From NCBI GenBank assembly GCA_025617745.1, contig CM046863.1, forward strand, positions 8,234,935 through 8,298,934: a stretch of 64,000 nucleotides of DNA. The letters are read 5' to 3'. The stretch comes from Heliocidaris erythrogramma (taxonomy: Eukaryota; Echinodermata; Echinoidea; Camarodonta; Echinometridae). Shown in pieces: positions 1-10,718 of this stretch. A program made the translations under genes and the position numbers. Under the pieces are notes generated by a model. It saw only the letters and a list, made by a program, of their open reading frames with translations, ran no database searches and was not told the origin of the DNA. Each line of letters opens with the position of its first letter. The stretch's first letter is position 1.

Positions 1-738
1 CAAAAACCGATTCATGGATTACTCTGAAATTTGGTAGATGTCTATTTTGCAATGTTTTCATCAAGATCTGAAAAACTCGGACAGTTTAATGAAGTGGTTT
101 ATGAGATAGAAAAATCTTGCTGTCTCCCTAACTAGATCTACTGCTAGAAGTAGAAATAGAATCTACAGTACATGACATACATGTACATCTAGTGACAGTG
201 TTTGTCACTAGACTAGTAATTTCTTAGACATGCCCATAAACACAAAAATTAATCGTACCAATGTTCATAAACGAGTTTTGCGAGTTATTTTTGGCAAATA
301 CCAGCGCTTATACCGATAGCTAAAACAATATTGGCTACACTCAGCCTACAGGCTACTCGCCCGACGGGTCGCCCGCCAGCCACGGCCGCCAGCCTTAGGC
401 TTAGACTTAGGCTATCATGGAGATTCAAAACTTTCACTCAAATTTTAATGATCTGAGAAACGATTTCATGAAAAATATGATCGCATGATGATTGATTTAT
501 ATTTTAAGCTCTCTCAAAAATCTATTTTGTGATGAAAGAAGTAGAAAAAACAAAATAGACCTACCTATACCGATTGTTTGGTGGCAGTGAGGGACGAAAC
601 AATTGCACTCACGTTGTCGTTTTCACCACAACGCGGAATCAGTTAAATTTCCCCCAACTCCCGTCGTCAGAATTGGAAGGCGACGTGAGAGCAAGCCTTC
701 GGGCATGCGCAGTGGCAAAATATGTCGTCACTCGTAGT
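1..738. other. Non-coding, no gene recognised
   Basis: AT-rich sequence with no coding signal I can defend. A GC-rich patch around 350-420 is followed by short TAGGCTTA-like repeats, and the same kind of short repeats recurs near 24110-24200. The right end merges into the decayed transposase. Confidence 0.4.
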
Positions 739-740
739 AG

Positions 741-1390
741 CTTGACGTTCGGTCTGGCGATAGAAAGCTGCCTATTGATGAGACCGGCTACAACTTCTGG
801 ACCAGACGCTCTTTTGGAAGAGCCCCACGCGGGGTCCCTGCACGTCGGGTCGTACATGGCCAACGCGGTCGGCAGTGCAATGTCACTTTTGCAGTTTCAA
901 GTGAGATTGGGCTCGTCCACCACACTATTGCAGTGGAAACGGTGACGAGGGAAACTTTCGAGGCTTTCCTGGCTACCACCGCTCATGAATGCGAGAATGT
1001 CTTCCCCCTGATGAGGACGTGTACCTGATTTTAGACAACGCACGTCCTCATGTAAGAGCTCAGCTACCTGGTGATGCAAGCCCAAGGATTCATTTGAAGT
1101 TTCTTCCTCCGTATTCTCCATTTCTCAACTGCGTGGAGATGGCCCATTCTGCGTTTAAGGCAGCCATCAAACGAGATCTGGCCCGCCCGGAGTTGCAGCA
1201 GAGGGTAGGTGACAGAGAAGCAGCACAAGAAGCTGGGGTCAACATGCAGGAGTGGAGAATCAACCTTGTTCAGCAGGCAGCTCGACGAAATACGGACGCA
1301 ATAACGCAAGAGAAAGCCATCCGGTGGTTTAACCACACCCAGACATACCTCCCAAGAAGCCTGGCTCGCCAACAAATTGATGGCTAGAAC
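741..1390 (+). pseudogene. Decayed IS630/Tc1-mariner-superfamily DDE transposase (C-terminal catalytic half)
   Basis: Two reading frames together give a DDE_3-type catalytic domain. The frame from about 741 carries IDETGYNFWTRR (first catalytic Asp at 777-779) and continues as GLVHHTIAVETVTRETFEAF. The frame then shifts near 1000-1010 and continues as DEDVYLILDNARPH (second Asp), LPPYSPFLNCVE (Glu) and a long C-terminal tail to the stop at 1387. By eye 33 residues separate the second Asp from the Glu, close to the DD34E spacing of Tc1-like enzymes. There is a stop at 738-740 upstream, no N-terminal DNA-binding domain in frame, and no terminal repeats that I could pair. Such enzymes cut and paste DNA at TA sites; this copy is dead because of the frameshift and missing N terminus. 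Confidence 0.8.
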
Positions 1391-2040
1391 TGATCTAAGA
1401 ACTGTATTCTTTATTCCTAATGATGGTTAGCATTAATGTAACACCCACCCAATGCAAATAATGAAAGACATATGAAAGAAATAATCACGATGTAAATTGA
1501 AACCTCCACACACAATACACCATTGAAAGAAAAGTTGCCAAGATGATACAGGAATAAAGAATAATACGAAAATATGAAATATTCTGATGCTCATACAAAA
1601 CAATGATGAAAGAATTGAAAAAAAGTAGAAGAATAAACGCTTAAAGACGTCTGCCAAATTGACTAAAGTACGTGTTAAATTGGATGCCTAGAAATGTATT
1701 CGAATGAACCAGCGCACTATATTTGTGATCACGTGACTACATAATTCTAAATTGAATGACCGATTTGCGAATTCATGCTTGTTTAATGAATTTCAGTTGA
1801 AAAAGTATTAATTAGAATGAGGTTAAATGTAATCTGAATGCTCCAAAAATTAATTTGAAGGGGAAAAAAATGAAATTAAAATACCGAGCGTGTGCTCTTG
1901 GCTCAATTTGGCTAAATTGAATGAATGCTCTATCAAATGGAATGACAACAATACGAAATTGGCCGGGAAAACCTATAATAATAATACTGACTGTTTCTAC
2001 AACATATTAATATGGTTAGCATGATATATATATATATATA
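1391..2040. other. Non-coding; probably intron of the gene at 2070-2204
   Basis: AT-rich with no open frame of interest. It ends in a (TA)n run at about 2027-2042. On the minus strand it lies just downstream of a splice donor, so intron is the simplest reading. Confidence 0.35.
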
Positions 2041-2069
2041 TATTCATAGGGGTTTATTTTTTTTCTTAC

Positions 2070-2204
2070 CAGGAATGTCTCGGTCCTGATATCGTACAGG
2101 GCCCCCAGCTTGGCCGCCCTTCCAAGACTGGCTCTCGTGACAATGCGTCCCGACATGGCTCGGCCAGTTACCAAGTTGACTGTGATAATCCAATCTTAAA
2201 CTAC
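2070..2204 (-). CDS. Exon with start codon of a stonustoxin (SNTX)-like family protein; coding part 2070-2156
   Basis: On the minus strand an exon-like block is bounded by an acceptor (TTTGGTTTGCAG, ending at 2205) and a strong donor (GTAAGA, 2069-2064). It contains an ATG at 2156-2154 followed by 29 codons ending in phase 0. The peptide begins MSGRIVTRASLGR and continues with AKLGALYDIRTETFL. The pattern 'LGR..xLGxLYDxRxx' is the N-terminal signature of stonustoxin/neoverrucotoxin-like proteins, a MACPF-fold family that is widespread in non-venomous animals too, so venom function should not be inferred. About 48 nt before the ATG would be 5' UTR. The rest of the gene would lie to the left, beyond the window or in unrecognised exons. 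The family call rests on one short motif plus good splice sites. Confidence 0.55.
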
Positions 2205-2321
2205 CTGCAAACCAAATAATGATAATAACTAAAGCTGCATTCATGGACGCACTTACAAGGTAATACGGAGCAAATTATATGATCGGAAGTTTTCATTGAT
2301 TGATTGAGTTATTTATTTTCT

Positions 2322-2366
2322 TCTTTGTGTGTGTGTGTGTGTGTGTGTGTAGGGGGGGGGGGGGTG
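2322..2366. repeat. (GT)n microsatellite followed by poly-G
   Basis: A (TG)n run at about 2326-2350 runs directly into about 13 G. This is a typical simple-sequence patch for this window. Confidence 0.85.
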
Positions 2367-2574
2367 GGTTGTATCACAAAGCCTTTCTTGGCTTTAAGAT
2401 CGTCTTAATTGCAATTTTTTGTATGGCTAGCCATACATCATGCAACCAAATATTTTTTTCAAATTAACATAAAAATAGTTGGAAAAAAAAAATTGTCCCA
2501 GAACTAGATGATATTTATTTTGTTTCATATCTTTGGGATATTATTTATTAACGGACCTGTACTTTGTGTATCTA

Positions 2575-3476
2575 CAGTTGGAGCCAAAAGTTTACATACA
2601 CCTAGGCAATTCCACAGAAAATGTTTACTTTCAAGAATCATAAGATCTACTATATCTTCAGAAATATTTGCGCTACCATTGGAAATTTGGTATCAAATAA
2701 AAGAGTTTATCATGCTCTTTCATCTAATTGATATCTCACTATGGCTGAAGTATATCTCAGTATGATTAAAAACCTAATATTTGGGCAAAACTTTATATCA
2801 ATCTTTGCCTAAACATTTCGTATTTTTGGCTCACGGTTCCCTCACCAAAAACATTTTAGATTTTATTTATTTGCTGTAAATTTAGATGCATTGAACAAAT
2901 ATGACTGATAAGAGGGTGTCATAATGCTCCTATTGAGGAATAATGATAAAACAAATAAATATAATTTTTTTTAAATCAATTGTAAAAATGTTTATTTGTT
3001 TTATTTGGGGGGGGGGGGGGGGGGGGGGGTTATATACTAGTAGTAGTAGTAGGTTTTATGACTTTTGCCAAGTGCACATCTTTTTTAATTGCCCGTGTAT
3101 GTAAACCCCATCTTTAAATTCATCATTTAAAGACTTTTCAAGTTGTTTTTGAAAAATAACATACAAATTTGTTGGTATTTGTTCCATTCTTCTAAATTTT
3201 CAGGGAAAAAAAATCAAATTTGAAATGCTTTTGGTGAGGAATAGTGAGCTAAAAACATTATTTGTGTTGGTTATGATTGACATTAAATCTTGTCCAAATA
3301 TTATGAATTTTAGAAGCTCTAATGACATAAAAGTCAGATGAGAGAGGATGCCATGCTCTTTTGCTTGATACCAACTTTGTTATGGTACCAAACATATTTC
3401 TGGAGATATATTAGATTTGATGATGCAAATGAACATTTTCTGTGGAATTGGCCAGGTGTATGCAAACTTTTGGCTG
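2575..3476. mobile_element. Non-autonomous Tc1-like element with long (~300 bp) terminal inverted repeats
   Basis: The left end reads CAGTTGGAGCCAAAAGTTTA and the right end, reverse-complemented, CAGCCAAAAGTTTGCATACA. They differ by a 6-bp indel next to the terminal CAG. Both ends abut TA (2573-2574 and 3477-3478), the Tc1/mariner target duplication. Homology between the arms continues inward for about 300 bp (roughly 2575-2870 against 3170-3476), for example GTTTACATACACC, CACAGAAAATGTT and the CTCACCAAAA block. No transposase frame is present. The centre carries a run of about 24 G (about 3007-3030) and a short (TAG)n. Confidence 0.85.
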
Positions 3477-3796
3477 TAGTTACATGTTTACCTGTATATT
3501 TCACTTCCCCAACACTTTTACTTCAAGTAGGAAAAAAACCTATTTATGGAATTTACGGCTAGCTGTAGGGGGGAAAAGGCAATATTAAATGAACATCTCC
3601 CTGCATATAGAGCCACCGGCTCACAGGTGCCATAATTTCACATCAACAAAGTATAATTTTGTTTTTCTATTAGATTGAAACTAGGGTTGGCCGGTAAATA
3701 AAGGTAATTACCGATAAATACCGCTTAGCAAATTTAAACCAAAACGGAAAGTAGTGGAAATACAAAAAAAAATAAATGACTAATTAGATGATGGGG

Positions 3797-4042
3797 AGTA
3801 AACGAAGAAGCTTGACTGGGGAGGAATTTTTAATTTGTAAACAAATCTTTAGGCATTTTCATCGTGACTTGGCCGTGAACCAGAATAGCCTGGTGGTTAA
3901 GTCGCTGCCCGGCAAGCAGTAGATGACAGGTTCGAATCCCGCTGGTTCCAATTTTTTCTGACTTGTGTTTTTCATTACAGATCGAGCATACGATCTTTAA
4001 CACTGGGAGTAAAGTGCCTAAAGATTTGTTTACAAATAAGAT
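3797..4042 (+). mobile_element. Small element with inverted repeats carrying a tRNA-like unit
   Basis: AATTTGTAAACAAATCTTTA at 3832-3851 recurs inverted near 4017-4038, giving an inverted repeat of about 23 bp around a tRNA-like sequence. A direct repeat AGATGATGGGG occurs at 3786-3796 and again at 4039-4049, which could be the target duplication. If so, the element runs about 3797-4038. The combination of Pol III-like head and inverted termini resembles the larger palindromic element at 10730-11262. Confidence 0.5.
3877..3949 (+). ncRNA. tRNA-like sequence (SINE head or tRNA pseudogene)
   Basis: The 7-bp acceptor stem GAACCAG/CTGGTTC is perfect and the total length (73 nt) is that of a tRNA. 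An A-box-like TAGCCTGGTGG and an exact B box GGTTCGAATCC are present. The anticodon arm can be drawn as GCTGC-CCGGCAA-GCAGT, reading GGC, but the invariant U33 is C and the T stem pairs at only 3 of 5 positions. A T6 run follows within a few bases and could terminate Pol III. It is better read as a tRNA-derived repeat than as a working tRNA gene. Confidence 0.5.
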
Positions 4043-4374
4043 GATGGGGGTTTAACCTCTATAATGGATGCTATAGCTTTAAGACTGTGTAAAAGCAGTG
4101 GAAGTATATGTACCACCTTTGAATGGCATATAGTCCGAAATTTATTCATTATTGTTTTCAAATCAATTCAACTTCTAATACACCCCCTTCATGAATTGGA
4201 TTGCGAGGAAAATCTTTAAAAAACATAATTGTAAAGAGTAAAATCCTGGCATTATTCAGAACGTATATTAGAATATTTCAGTAGGTGATGTCTTGGAAGC
4301 AGTGAAACATCATTACCAGAAATCATTTCGAATATTTTTGTGTACAGTGGAAAAGTCCTGATAAGCTATGACAA

Positions 4375-4647
4375 TTGGTCTTCATTACTACAATTATGTT
4401 AAATTGCCCAATTCGGTATACTGTAAAAGTTAATGTATTACCAGACCAGTCAAGAGATTTAAGTAGGCCGTTGAAGAGGAGGCATGAATGTGAAGATGAA
4501 CTCACATCAAAAATTTCAAAACTCTGTTCTAATGCAACACTACATCATGGTGTACTTCTCTTCTTCTTAAGCATCGGCCCTTTTTGTTATTATTTTATTA
4601 CAGTGGGTCATAGAACCAATTTGACAATATCTGAAGCCTCTGAATGA
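4375..4647 (+). CDS. Open frame, possible exon, unrecognised
   Basis: A 90-codon open frame contains a basic/acidic stretch (RPLKRRHECEDELTSKISKL) that looks like nuclear-protein sequence, followed by a hydrophobic tail that does not. No strong splice sites flank it and I recognise no family. If coding, only the part near 4420-4545 looks convincing. Confidence 0.15.
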   Translation: MVFITTIMLNCPIRYTVKVNVLPDQSRDLSRPLKRRHECEDELTSKISKLCSNATLHHGVLLFFLSIGPFCYYFITVGHRTNLTISEASE

Positions 4648-5975
4648 CCCGTGTCCTATTGGTGTCCCCCTCCCCCACACAATATACAGTCCATGCTTGC
4701 TGGTGATTGATAGGCATTCAACTTTCTCCTTGTAAATAACTATTCACGAAGCATATCTTTAATGGTGTATTTATGAAAAGGAGCTTGACTCTATCACATT
4801 TTGTACATCATCATAATTCACATTTTATATGTTGATCTAAAACATTTCAAAACAACATGACAATGCATATTTCAACCTCATTATGCACGTTTGTATATAG
4901 GCAGCCAATGGGTAGTTAACATAAGAAAATGGTGTAATACACCATGGATTTAAATGCAAACAATGTTCTAAGAAACCAATGAATAATTGAAAAATCATCA
5001 ACTTGGATCATATGAAATAGGAAGTAAAATCAAACGATGGAATTTGATCACATGAAAGCTTTGGTTATGATAAGACCTTGTGTTTTGTTACATGTTTAGG
5101 TATTGCCCAGGTATTTCCCAGTGTTTGCAAAACAACATCCGTTACCGTGTTTACATTCGCAAATCATTATGCATTATACAAAAAATGTTATCGGTCCAAA
5201 AATACATGAAAAATTGCTTCAGTCAATTTTAGGTAATTATTTCTAACTGGTCAAAAAACAGTAAAATCGTCATATAAATAAGTATCTAAAACCTCGAGGA
5301 AATCTGTTTCCATGTACAGCAATCAACCCATAAACTGTTAGTTTAAATTTTGAAATGGAGCAAATTACACCAAGAAAGTGACAATTGTACGCAGTTTTCA
5401 AATGTTTAAACTTCAAATGACCTGGAATTCCATGCTGGAGACGACGTTTTCAGAAGTTGATCGCTGATTAACATTCATACCTAATATGCTCTAGTCTAGA
5501 TAATTGCATAATTTCAATTATGTGTTCGCTAACAAAGTCATTACCTCACTCTCATATGGCAAGCTGTTTTATTATTTACATGTACGTGTATTTTTGATAA
5601 CGCTTATTCCATTTCGTGATATCAAAAATTCGAATTTGTGATATTTTATTTGTTCATTTATTTGTTTCCATCTTCATCAATTAAATTTAATACATATTTA
5701 ATACAGATACATAAACAATTCAGAAAAAAATAGATAACGACATACGAGTAGACAATTATAGTCGTGTCAAAGTGAATAAATTAATCAAACTATGAAATAT
5801 CAAAGTCAATAGAAAGGGAGAAATAAATAATAAAAGATGGAAACGGAGGGATCCACCAAAAAGAGTAGCTGGTAAAATGTTGTTGAATTCTGGATCCCCC
5901 AGGCATAAGAACAAAATAATGAACAAATATATTACGAATACTAAGAAGAATATATATAATATATTACGAATACTA
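4648..5975. other. Non-coding, no gene recognised
   Basis: AT-rich. Around 5620-5645 there is an AATTCGAATTTGTGATAT patch of the kind repeated at 8630-9560. Sequence at 5650-5860 has the look of a degraded retroelement 3' end on the minus strand, but nothing codes. Confidence 0.3.
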
Positions 5976-5980
5976 ATAAG

Positions 5981-5983
<3 letters not shown>

Positions 5984-6016
<33 letters not shown>

Positions 6017-6050
6017 GTGTGTGTGTGTGTGCGTGTGTGTGCGTATGTAC
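5984..6050. repeat. (AT)n then (GT)n compound microsatellite
   Basis: (AT)n at about 5984-6012 runs into (GT)n interrupted by GC at about 6016-6044. Confidence 0.9.
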
Positions 6051-6179
6051 CAACAGAGGTATACTTATGTTACTAATTGGACAGTCAAACACAATAGATG
6101 CCTTTATTCCGTCAGGCTTGTGTCGCTTTTTTTGCTGCTTGTGTGGCTATTTGAACAATAGAGAGAACAAAGGGAAAGA

Positions 6180-7045
6180 CACACAAGTATACCTGCGTGG
6201 GTCTGTTTAGCAGTATGTCCGAGGACATTTTCGGACAGAGAACAAAAAAAAAATCATGACAACAATGGTCCTCGGAAGCCGGACAATAGTCCTCGAACGT
6301 CGAACAATGAATTTGTGCTTTATTCCGTCGACTGTCCGAGGACGAGGAACAATAGAGGAACAAACAACACCTGTCCTCGGAAGTAAAGCCATGTACAGCT
6401 GTGTGAGTATGTGTGTGTGTTTGCCCTTACATAGATAGTCTTGTGGGGTACAGAGAACAAAAGAGCACAATGATGCCCTTTATTCCGTCATGCTTGTGGG
6501 GTACAAAATACAATAGGAGAAGTGCTTGTGGGGTACAAAACACAATAGGAGAAATGAATAGAGTTCCCCACATGTCCATGTATGTGAATGTGTGTGTCGT
6601 GGTGTGTGTGCACACACATTCACATACATGGACTTGTGGGGAACTCTATTCATTTCCTACTGTATTTTGTACCTCGCAAGTACTTCTATTGTATTTTGTA
6701 CCCCACAAGCATGACGGAATAAAGGGCATCATTGTGCTCTTTTGTTCTCTGTACCCCACAAGACTATCAATGTAAGGGCAAGCACATACACACACACACA
6801 CACACAGTCATAGACACACCCACATGCACACTCAGCTTTACATGGCTCTACTTCCGAGGACAAGTATTGCTCCTCTATTGTTCCTCCGTCCTAGGACAGT
6901 CGACGGAATAAGGCACAAATTCATTGTTCGACGTTCCAGGATTATTGTCCGGCTTCCGAGGACCATTGTTCTCGTGATTTTTTTTTTGTTCTCTGTCCGA
7001 AAATGTCCTCGGACATACGGCTAAACACGCCCACACCGACACACA
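6180..7045. repeat. Giant imperfect palindrome (arms ~425 bp)
   Basis: The two halves are reverse complements about a centre near 6603. The core CCATGTATGTGAATGTGTGTG-type stem pairs 6576-6596 with 6611-6631. Matches continue outward through GGGGAACTCTATTCATTTC, CCCCACAAG, the TTTATTCCGTC modules and the TCCGAGGACATTTTCGGACA block (near 6216 and, inverted, near 7000). The open frames in this region are by-products of the repeat. Modules of the form TTTATTCCGTC plus CTTGTG also occur just outside, near 6104, so the palindrome grew out of a local repeat family. A transcript of either strand would fold into a long hairpin. Confidence 0.85.
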
Positions 7046-7203
7046 TGCACATACAATACTATCATGCAGATAATTATGCAGATAATTATTAATTATTATT
7101 CTATAATTAAATAAACCAAATAAATCAATGATGAACTTCAAAAATACAAAAAAGAAGTGCTAGACAAAACATGGACAAATGGAAAATAATTAACTCATGA
7201 AAA

Positions 7204-7475
7204 CAATGAAAACAGGACAAAAATGGATTGAAAAAGAGGAAGTAAGAAGTAAAGAAAGCGAGAAAGAGAGGGGGTGGATGAACCAGTATATAGAAAGGAG
7301 CACAATTGATAAGTAGAAGAGAGTAAGTATCAGGGGCCGCAATGAAAACAGGACAAAAATGGATTGAAAAAGAGGAAGTAAGAAGTAAAGAAAGCGAGAA
7401 AGAGAGGGGGTGGATGAACCAGTATATAGAAAGGAGCACAATTGATAAGTAGAAGAGAGTAAGTATCAGGGGCCG
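7204..7475. repeat. Exact-looking tandem duplication, 2 x 136 bp
   Basis: The unit starting CAATGAAAACAGGACAAAAA at 7204 is repeated at 7340 with no difference I could see. Such identity implies a recent event. The unit is purine-rich (AGAAAGAGAGGGGG). Confidence 0.9.
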
Positions 7476-7479
7476 CAGA

Positions 7480-8193
7480 ATTTAAACCTTAGATCACAAC
7501 AACTTTTAATTCACCATGTACGTAAGATTTTTTACTCTAATGCAGATCACTATTTTTCAAATAATTTTACTCGCTCTTCAAGTGTTCATGGGCATGACAC
7601 TAGAAATAGTCAATTTAATTTCGTAGTGCCTAAGCGGAAAGGTAAAATTGGAAATTCCTTTTTTTTTTTAACGGTATTCTTTTCTGGAATTCCTTCCCAA
7701 ATCATGTTAAGTCAGTTAAGAATTTTTTACATTTTAAAAGGGTATTGAAGCATCATCTGAAAAATGTGTCTACTCCATAACTATATTTCTCCTCTCCTTT
7801 TTGTAGCTCAGATGGTTTTTTCCTATATTATATGACTTATGTAACCAACGTTTATTATCGATAGTTTCATTATGATTTTCTGTATATAGTTTTTTCCGTT
7901 GAGTAAGTCTTGTTTTCACATTTATGTAATCTTCACCTACTTTATAAAAATGTTATTATGTCTTATTTTGCTACTTTAGTACATTCTTATTACTTGTCGT
8001 ACGTGTACGATAGTCTTGTAGCCGTACTAATGTGTTTTCTTAGTGTATTTTTTAATCAGTTATTTAGGTATAAGGACCCCATTGGAAATAAGCCATCTCG
8101 GCTTTCATGGGCTATCCTGTCATGGTACCTGGTTATGTTTGTATTGCAATATACCTGAGGAATAAAATCAAATCAAATCAAATCAAATCAAAT
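7480..8193 (+). mobile_element. 5'-truncated CR1/L2-type LINE: C-terminal RT tail, 3' UTR and (AATCA)n tail
   Basis: From 7491 the frame reads SQQLLIHHVRKIFYSNADHYF, then HGHDTRNSQFNF, and after a frameshift in a poly-T run FWNSFPNHVKSVKNFLHFK, ending at a stop near 7780. The 'HxHxTR...lWNsLP...FK..L' order is the conserved C terminus of CR1/L2-like non-LTR reverse transcriptases. About 380 bp of 3' UTR follows and ends in AATAAAATCAAATCAAATCA repeats at 8160-8193, the usual microsatellite tail of this class. The body of the element is absent, as is common for target-primed insertions. Confidence 0.8.
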
Positions 8194-8216
8194 GTGTTTT
8201 AGAGTGAGGGCTGACA

Positions 8217-8267
8217 CCCATACAGGCCGGGTCCAGAGGCGAACTCCGGTTGGAGTTCAGGAGACCT

Positions 8268-8310
<43 letters not shown>

Positions 8311-8312
8311 GA
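8217..8312. repeat. Poly-G run of about 40 bp with repeat flank
   Basis: The run occupies about 8270-8309 and is the longest G run in the window. The flank GGGTCCAGAGGCGAACTCC resembles the ends of the poly-G repeat family described elsewhere in this window. The true length is uncertain because sequencing slips on such runs. Confidence 0.8.
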
Positions 8313-8629
8313 AGCCTGGTTTCAGTACCTATAGCTGGTTTTAATACGTTAGTGACAAACATGGTGCAAATTTAGTCCTGCATTATCCTCTCTGGAATGA
8401 CTTAAATAAAAGGGTGTTTTGACTTCGCTATGCAATATCAGTAATTCAGTAGCAGGTCCTTGATCGTGTAGATCGTTAAAAAAAAAAAAAATTTTTTGGT
8501 CAAAACTTGACAAAACCCTTTTAATGTAACGTTACGAAAAATACGATAATCAAGAGTATAACCACATTTAAATAAAGACGAAGAACGGGGGCAAATTCGT
8601 AAATTGATTTTGCAGATTATTATCAAGAG

Positions 8630-9560
8630 TTGAATTCGTGATATTGAAAATTCAGTTTCTGATATCACGAATTACTTTTTTTTTATCTCACAAACCCAAT
8701 TGTTTATATGTTTTAAAAAATCGTATACATGATATCACAAATTGAATTTTTGATATAGAAAAATGGATTTTTGCAGAAATTCAACTGGGATTTCAAGCAC
8801 GAGAATTTAGCAGAAATACAGGTATTACGAATATTAGTTTTCTGCAGAGATTCAACTCTGCATGTAAGCGCTAGTTTTGCTCAGATATGGAATGCCTAAC
8901 TCAAGCACTAGTTTTATGCACAAATTCACAGGAATTTCTCGCATTTGTTTTGTGCAGAAATTCAGCTGGGTAGTATTCGAGCGTCAATCAAGTGGAGGAA
9001 TTCAGAATGAAATTAAAGTTAAAATAACAATAGCAAGAGACTCCAAATATCCATATCATTCGTAGAATACAAATTCAACATAACTTTAGACGAATTTAGA
9101 TTGATAGAAATATAAGTCAATAGGCCATTTTCGTAATGTATTACATGTGAATTTGTGCTCAGAACCAAAGCTTGCATGCAACGTTGAATTTCTGCACAAA
9201 ACTAATGGTCTAATTCCCTGTTGATTTCTGCGTAAAACGATATAAGTATAGCGCTTGAATTCATCGTTGAATTCCTGCACAAATTCAATGCTCGAATTCC
9301 CTATAAATTTTATCGTCAAATTTGTGCACAAACTAATGCTCGAAATCCTGGTAATTTTTGCTTAAGGTGACTGCTAGCATTCCATGTGAATTTGTGATAT
9401 CACGAATTGGAATTAGAGATAGGCTTAGCACAAAATGGGCTTCTTGATATCACGAATTCAATTTTTGATAAAAATTAGGTTTGTCTGATAAAACAGTGTG
9501 AATTTGAGATATCACAAATTGAATTCTCGATATCACAAATCAAATTTGTAATATCAGATT
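8630..9560. repeat. Degenerate satellite arranged as a large inverted repeat
   Basis: Outer parts contain many copies of GTGATATCACGAATT-like palindromes (8640-8760 and 9395-9560). Inner parts contain TTTGTGCAGAAATTCAACTGG-like units at about 45-60 bp spacing, in plus orientation at 8770-8990 and in minus orientation at 9110-9370. The centre is near 9040-9060. No coding sequence is supported. Confidence 0.65.
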
Positions 9561-9819
9561 AGATATGTATATAACATATAAGAATTCCTGATATTAAAAT
9601 TAAAATTGAAATGATAATAGAGCCTGCCAAACGCCAATGTCAAAGGCTCGCAACCACAACACGTTCAAAATCCCTGTATCAAAAAGATAATTTACGGAAG
9701 TTTTTGTAATCGCTTCTTCCCTTTTGAAAGTAAATAATAATATTAATCATAACAATTGTGACTCAAAGAAAATGTACAATTGACAAGGACATTACAATGC
9801 GTCCAAAAATGGTAACAGT

Positions 9820-10505
9820 CTAAAAAAATCTCCCCAAATAAACATTTCAATATATCTGAAGCAAAAATTCATACCTGTGGATAGTTTAGGATCTATTTAG
9901 GATTCTATTACATGACACCTAAAGATATGGCGATATTTTACGCTCGATTGAGCAAAGACCACTTTTGTGAAAAGTTGCAAAATCCATACTTGACAAGAAT
10001 TGGTGTTTTCTAGCTGGTATCAGCAAAGTTGAGTGTCATGAAAAGGCTTATAAATATTCATATTTGATCAATAAAAGACAATTTATCAAAGAAGAGGTTC
10101 TGTTCTCTATATGTCATAACGTAGAGCATGTTTTGCATGTTTCAGTGAGCAATTAACTGCTTTACTATTATGTTTTGAAATATTAGTTTTGGCAAGTTTA
10201 GTTTTAATTCATGCTGGTTTTCTCAGTCAACCATAAAGTTTTGATGGGATATGTCAAGACATAAAGAAAGAAAAAGCCTATTCTTTCATAAATTGCCTTT
10301 TAATGATCAGAATATGAAAGTTTCTAGACCTTTTCAAAACTCTAAACTTTGCTGATACCAGACAGAACCAATACAAAGTTTAGTCGACTATACATTTGCA
10401 CCATCTCAAAATAATGGCTTTTGCTCACTCAAGCGTAACATATAGATGTTTTGGTGCCATTTGATAGGAGAGACCCTAAGTTATCCATGAACTTTTCATT
10501 AAGGT
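9820..10505. repeat. Foldback repeat, arms ~230-270 bp
   Basis: Sequence from 9820 to about 10095 recurs inverted from about 10505 back to 10270. Landmarks are CCCCAAATRAACATTTCAA, CGCTCGAKTGAGCAAA and GCTGGTATCAGCAAAGTT. The loop is about 10095-10270. A further partial copy of the outer part follows at 10510-10718. A diverged copy of one end lies at 55432-55520, so this is a dispersed family. Confidence 0.75.
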
Positions 10506-10509
10506 ATTT

Positions 10510-10718
10510 TGAAATGTTCATTTGGGGAAACTTTTTCCAACTGTCAACTTTTTTACAGTTCTCAAATTTGTTAACACTAGTTAGCACAAAATACCAATTC
10601 TTGTCAAGTATGGATTTTGCACCCTTTCGCAAAAGTCGGTTTTGCTCACTCGAGCTCAAAATATTGACACATATTTTGGTCTCATTTGACAGAAGAGACC
10701 CTAATCTATCCACAGATC
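10510..10718. repeat. Extra partial copy of the 9820-10505 foldback unit
   Basis: CAATTCTTGTCAAGTATGGA near 10594 is the reverse complement of 9980-10000. The segment TTTTGCTCACTCGAGCTCAA to CTATCCACAG repeats directly what stands at 10420-10490, at a spacing of about 225 bp. Confidence 0.7.

Noticed and set aside
3877-3949. Functional tRNA-Ala(GGC) gene
   Set aside because: U33 is missing, the T stem has two mismatches and the unit sits inside a repeat with inverted ends.
6112-6775. Several overlapping open frames on both strands
   Set aside because: They are mirror translations of the two arms of the palindrome, with no independent coding signal.
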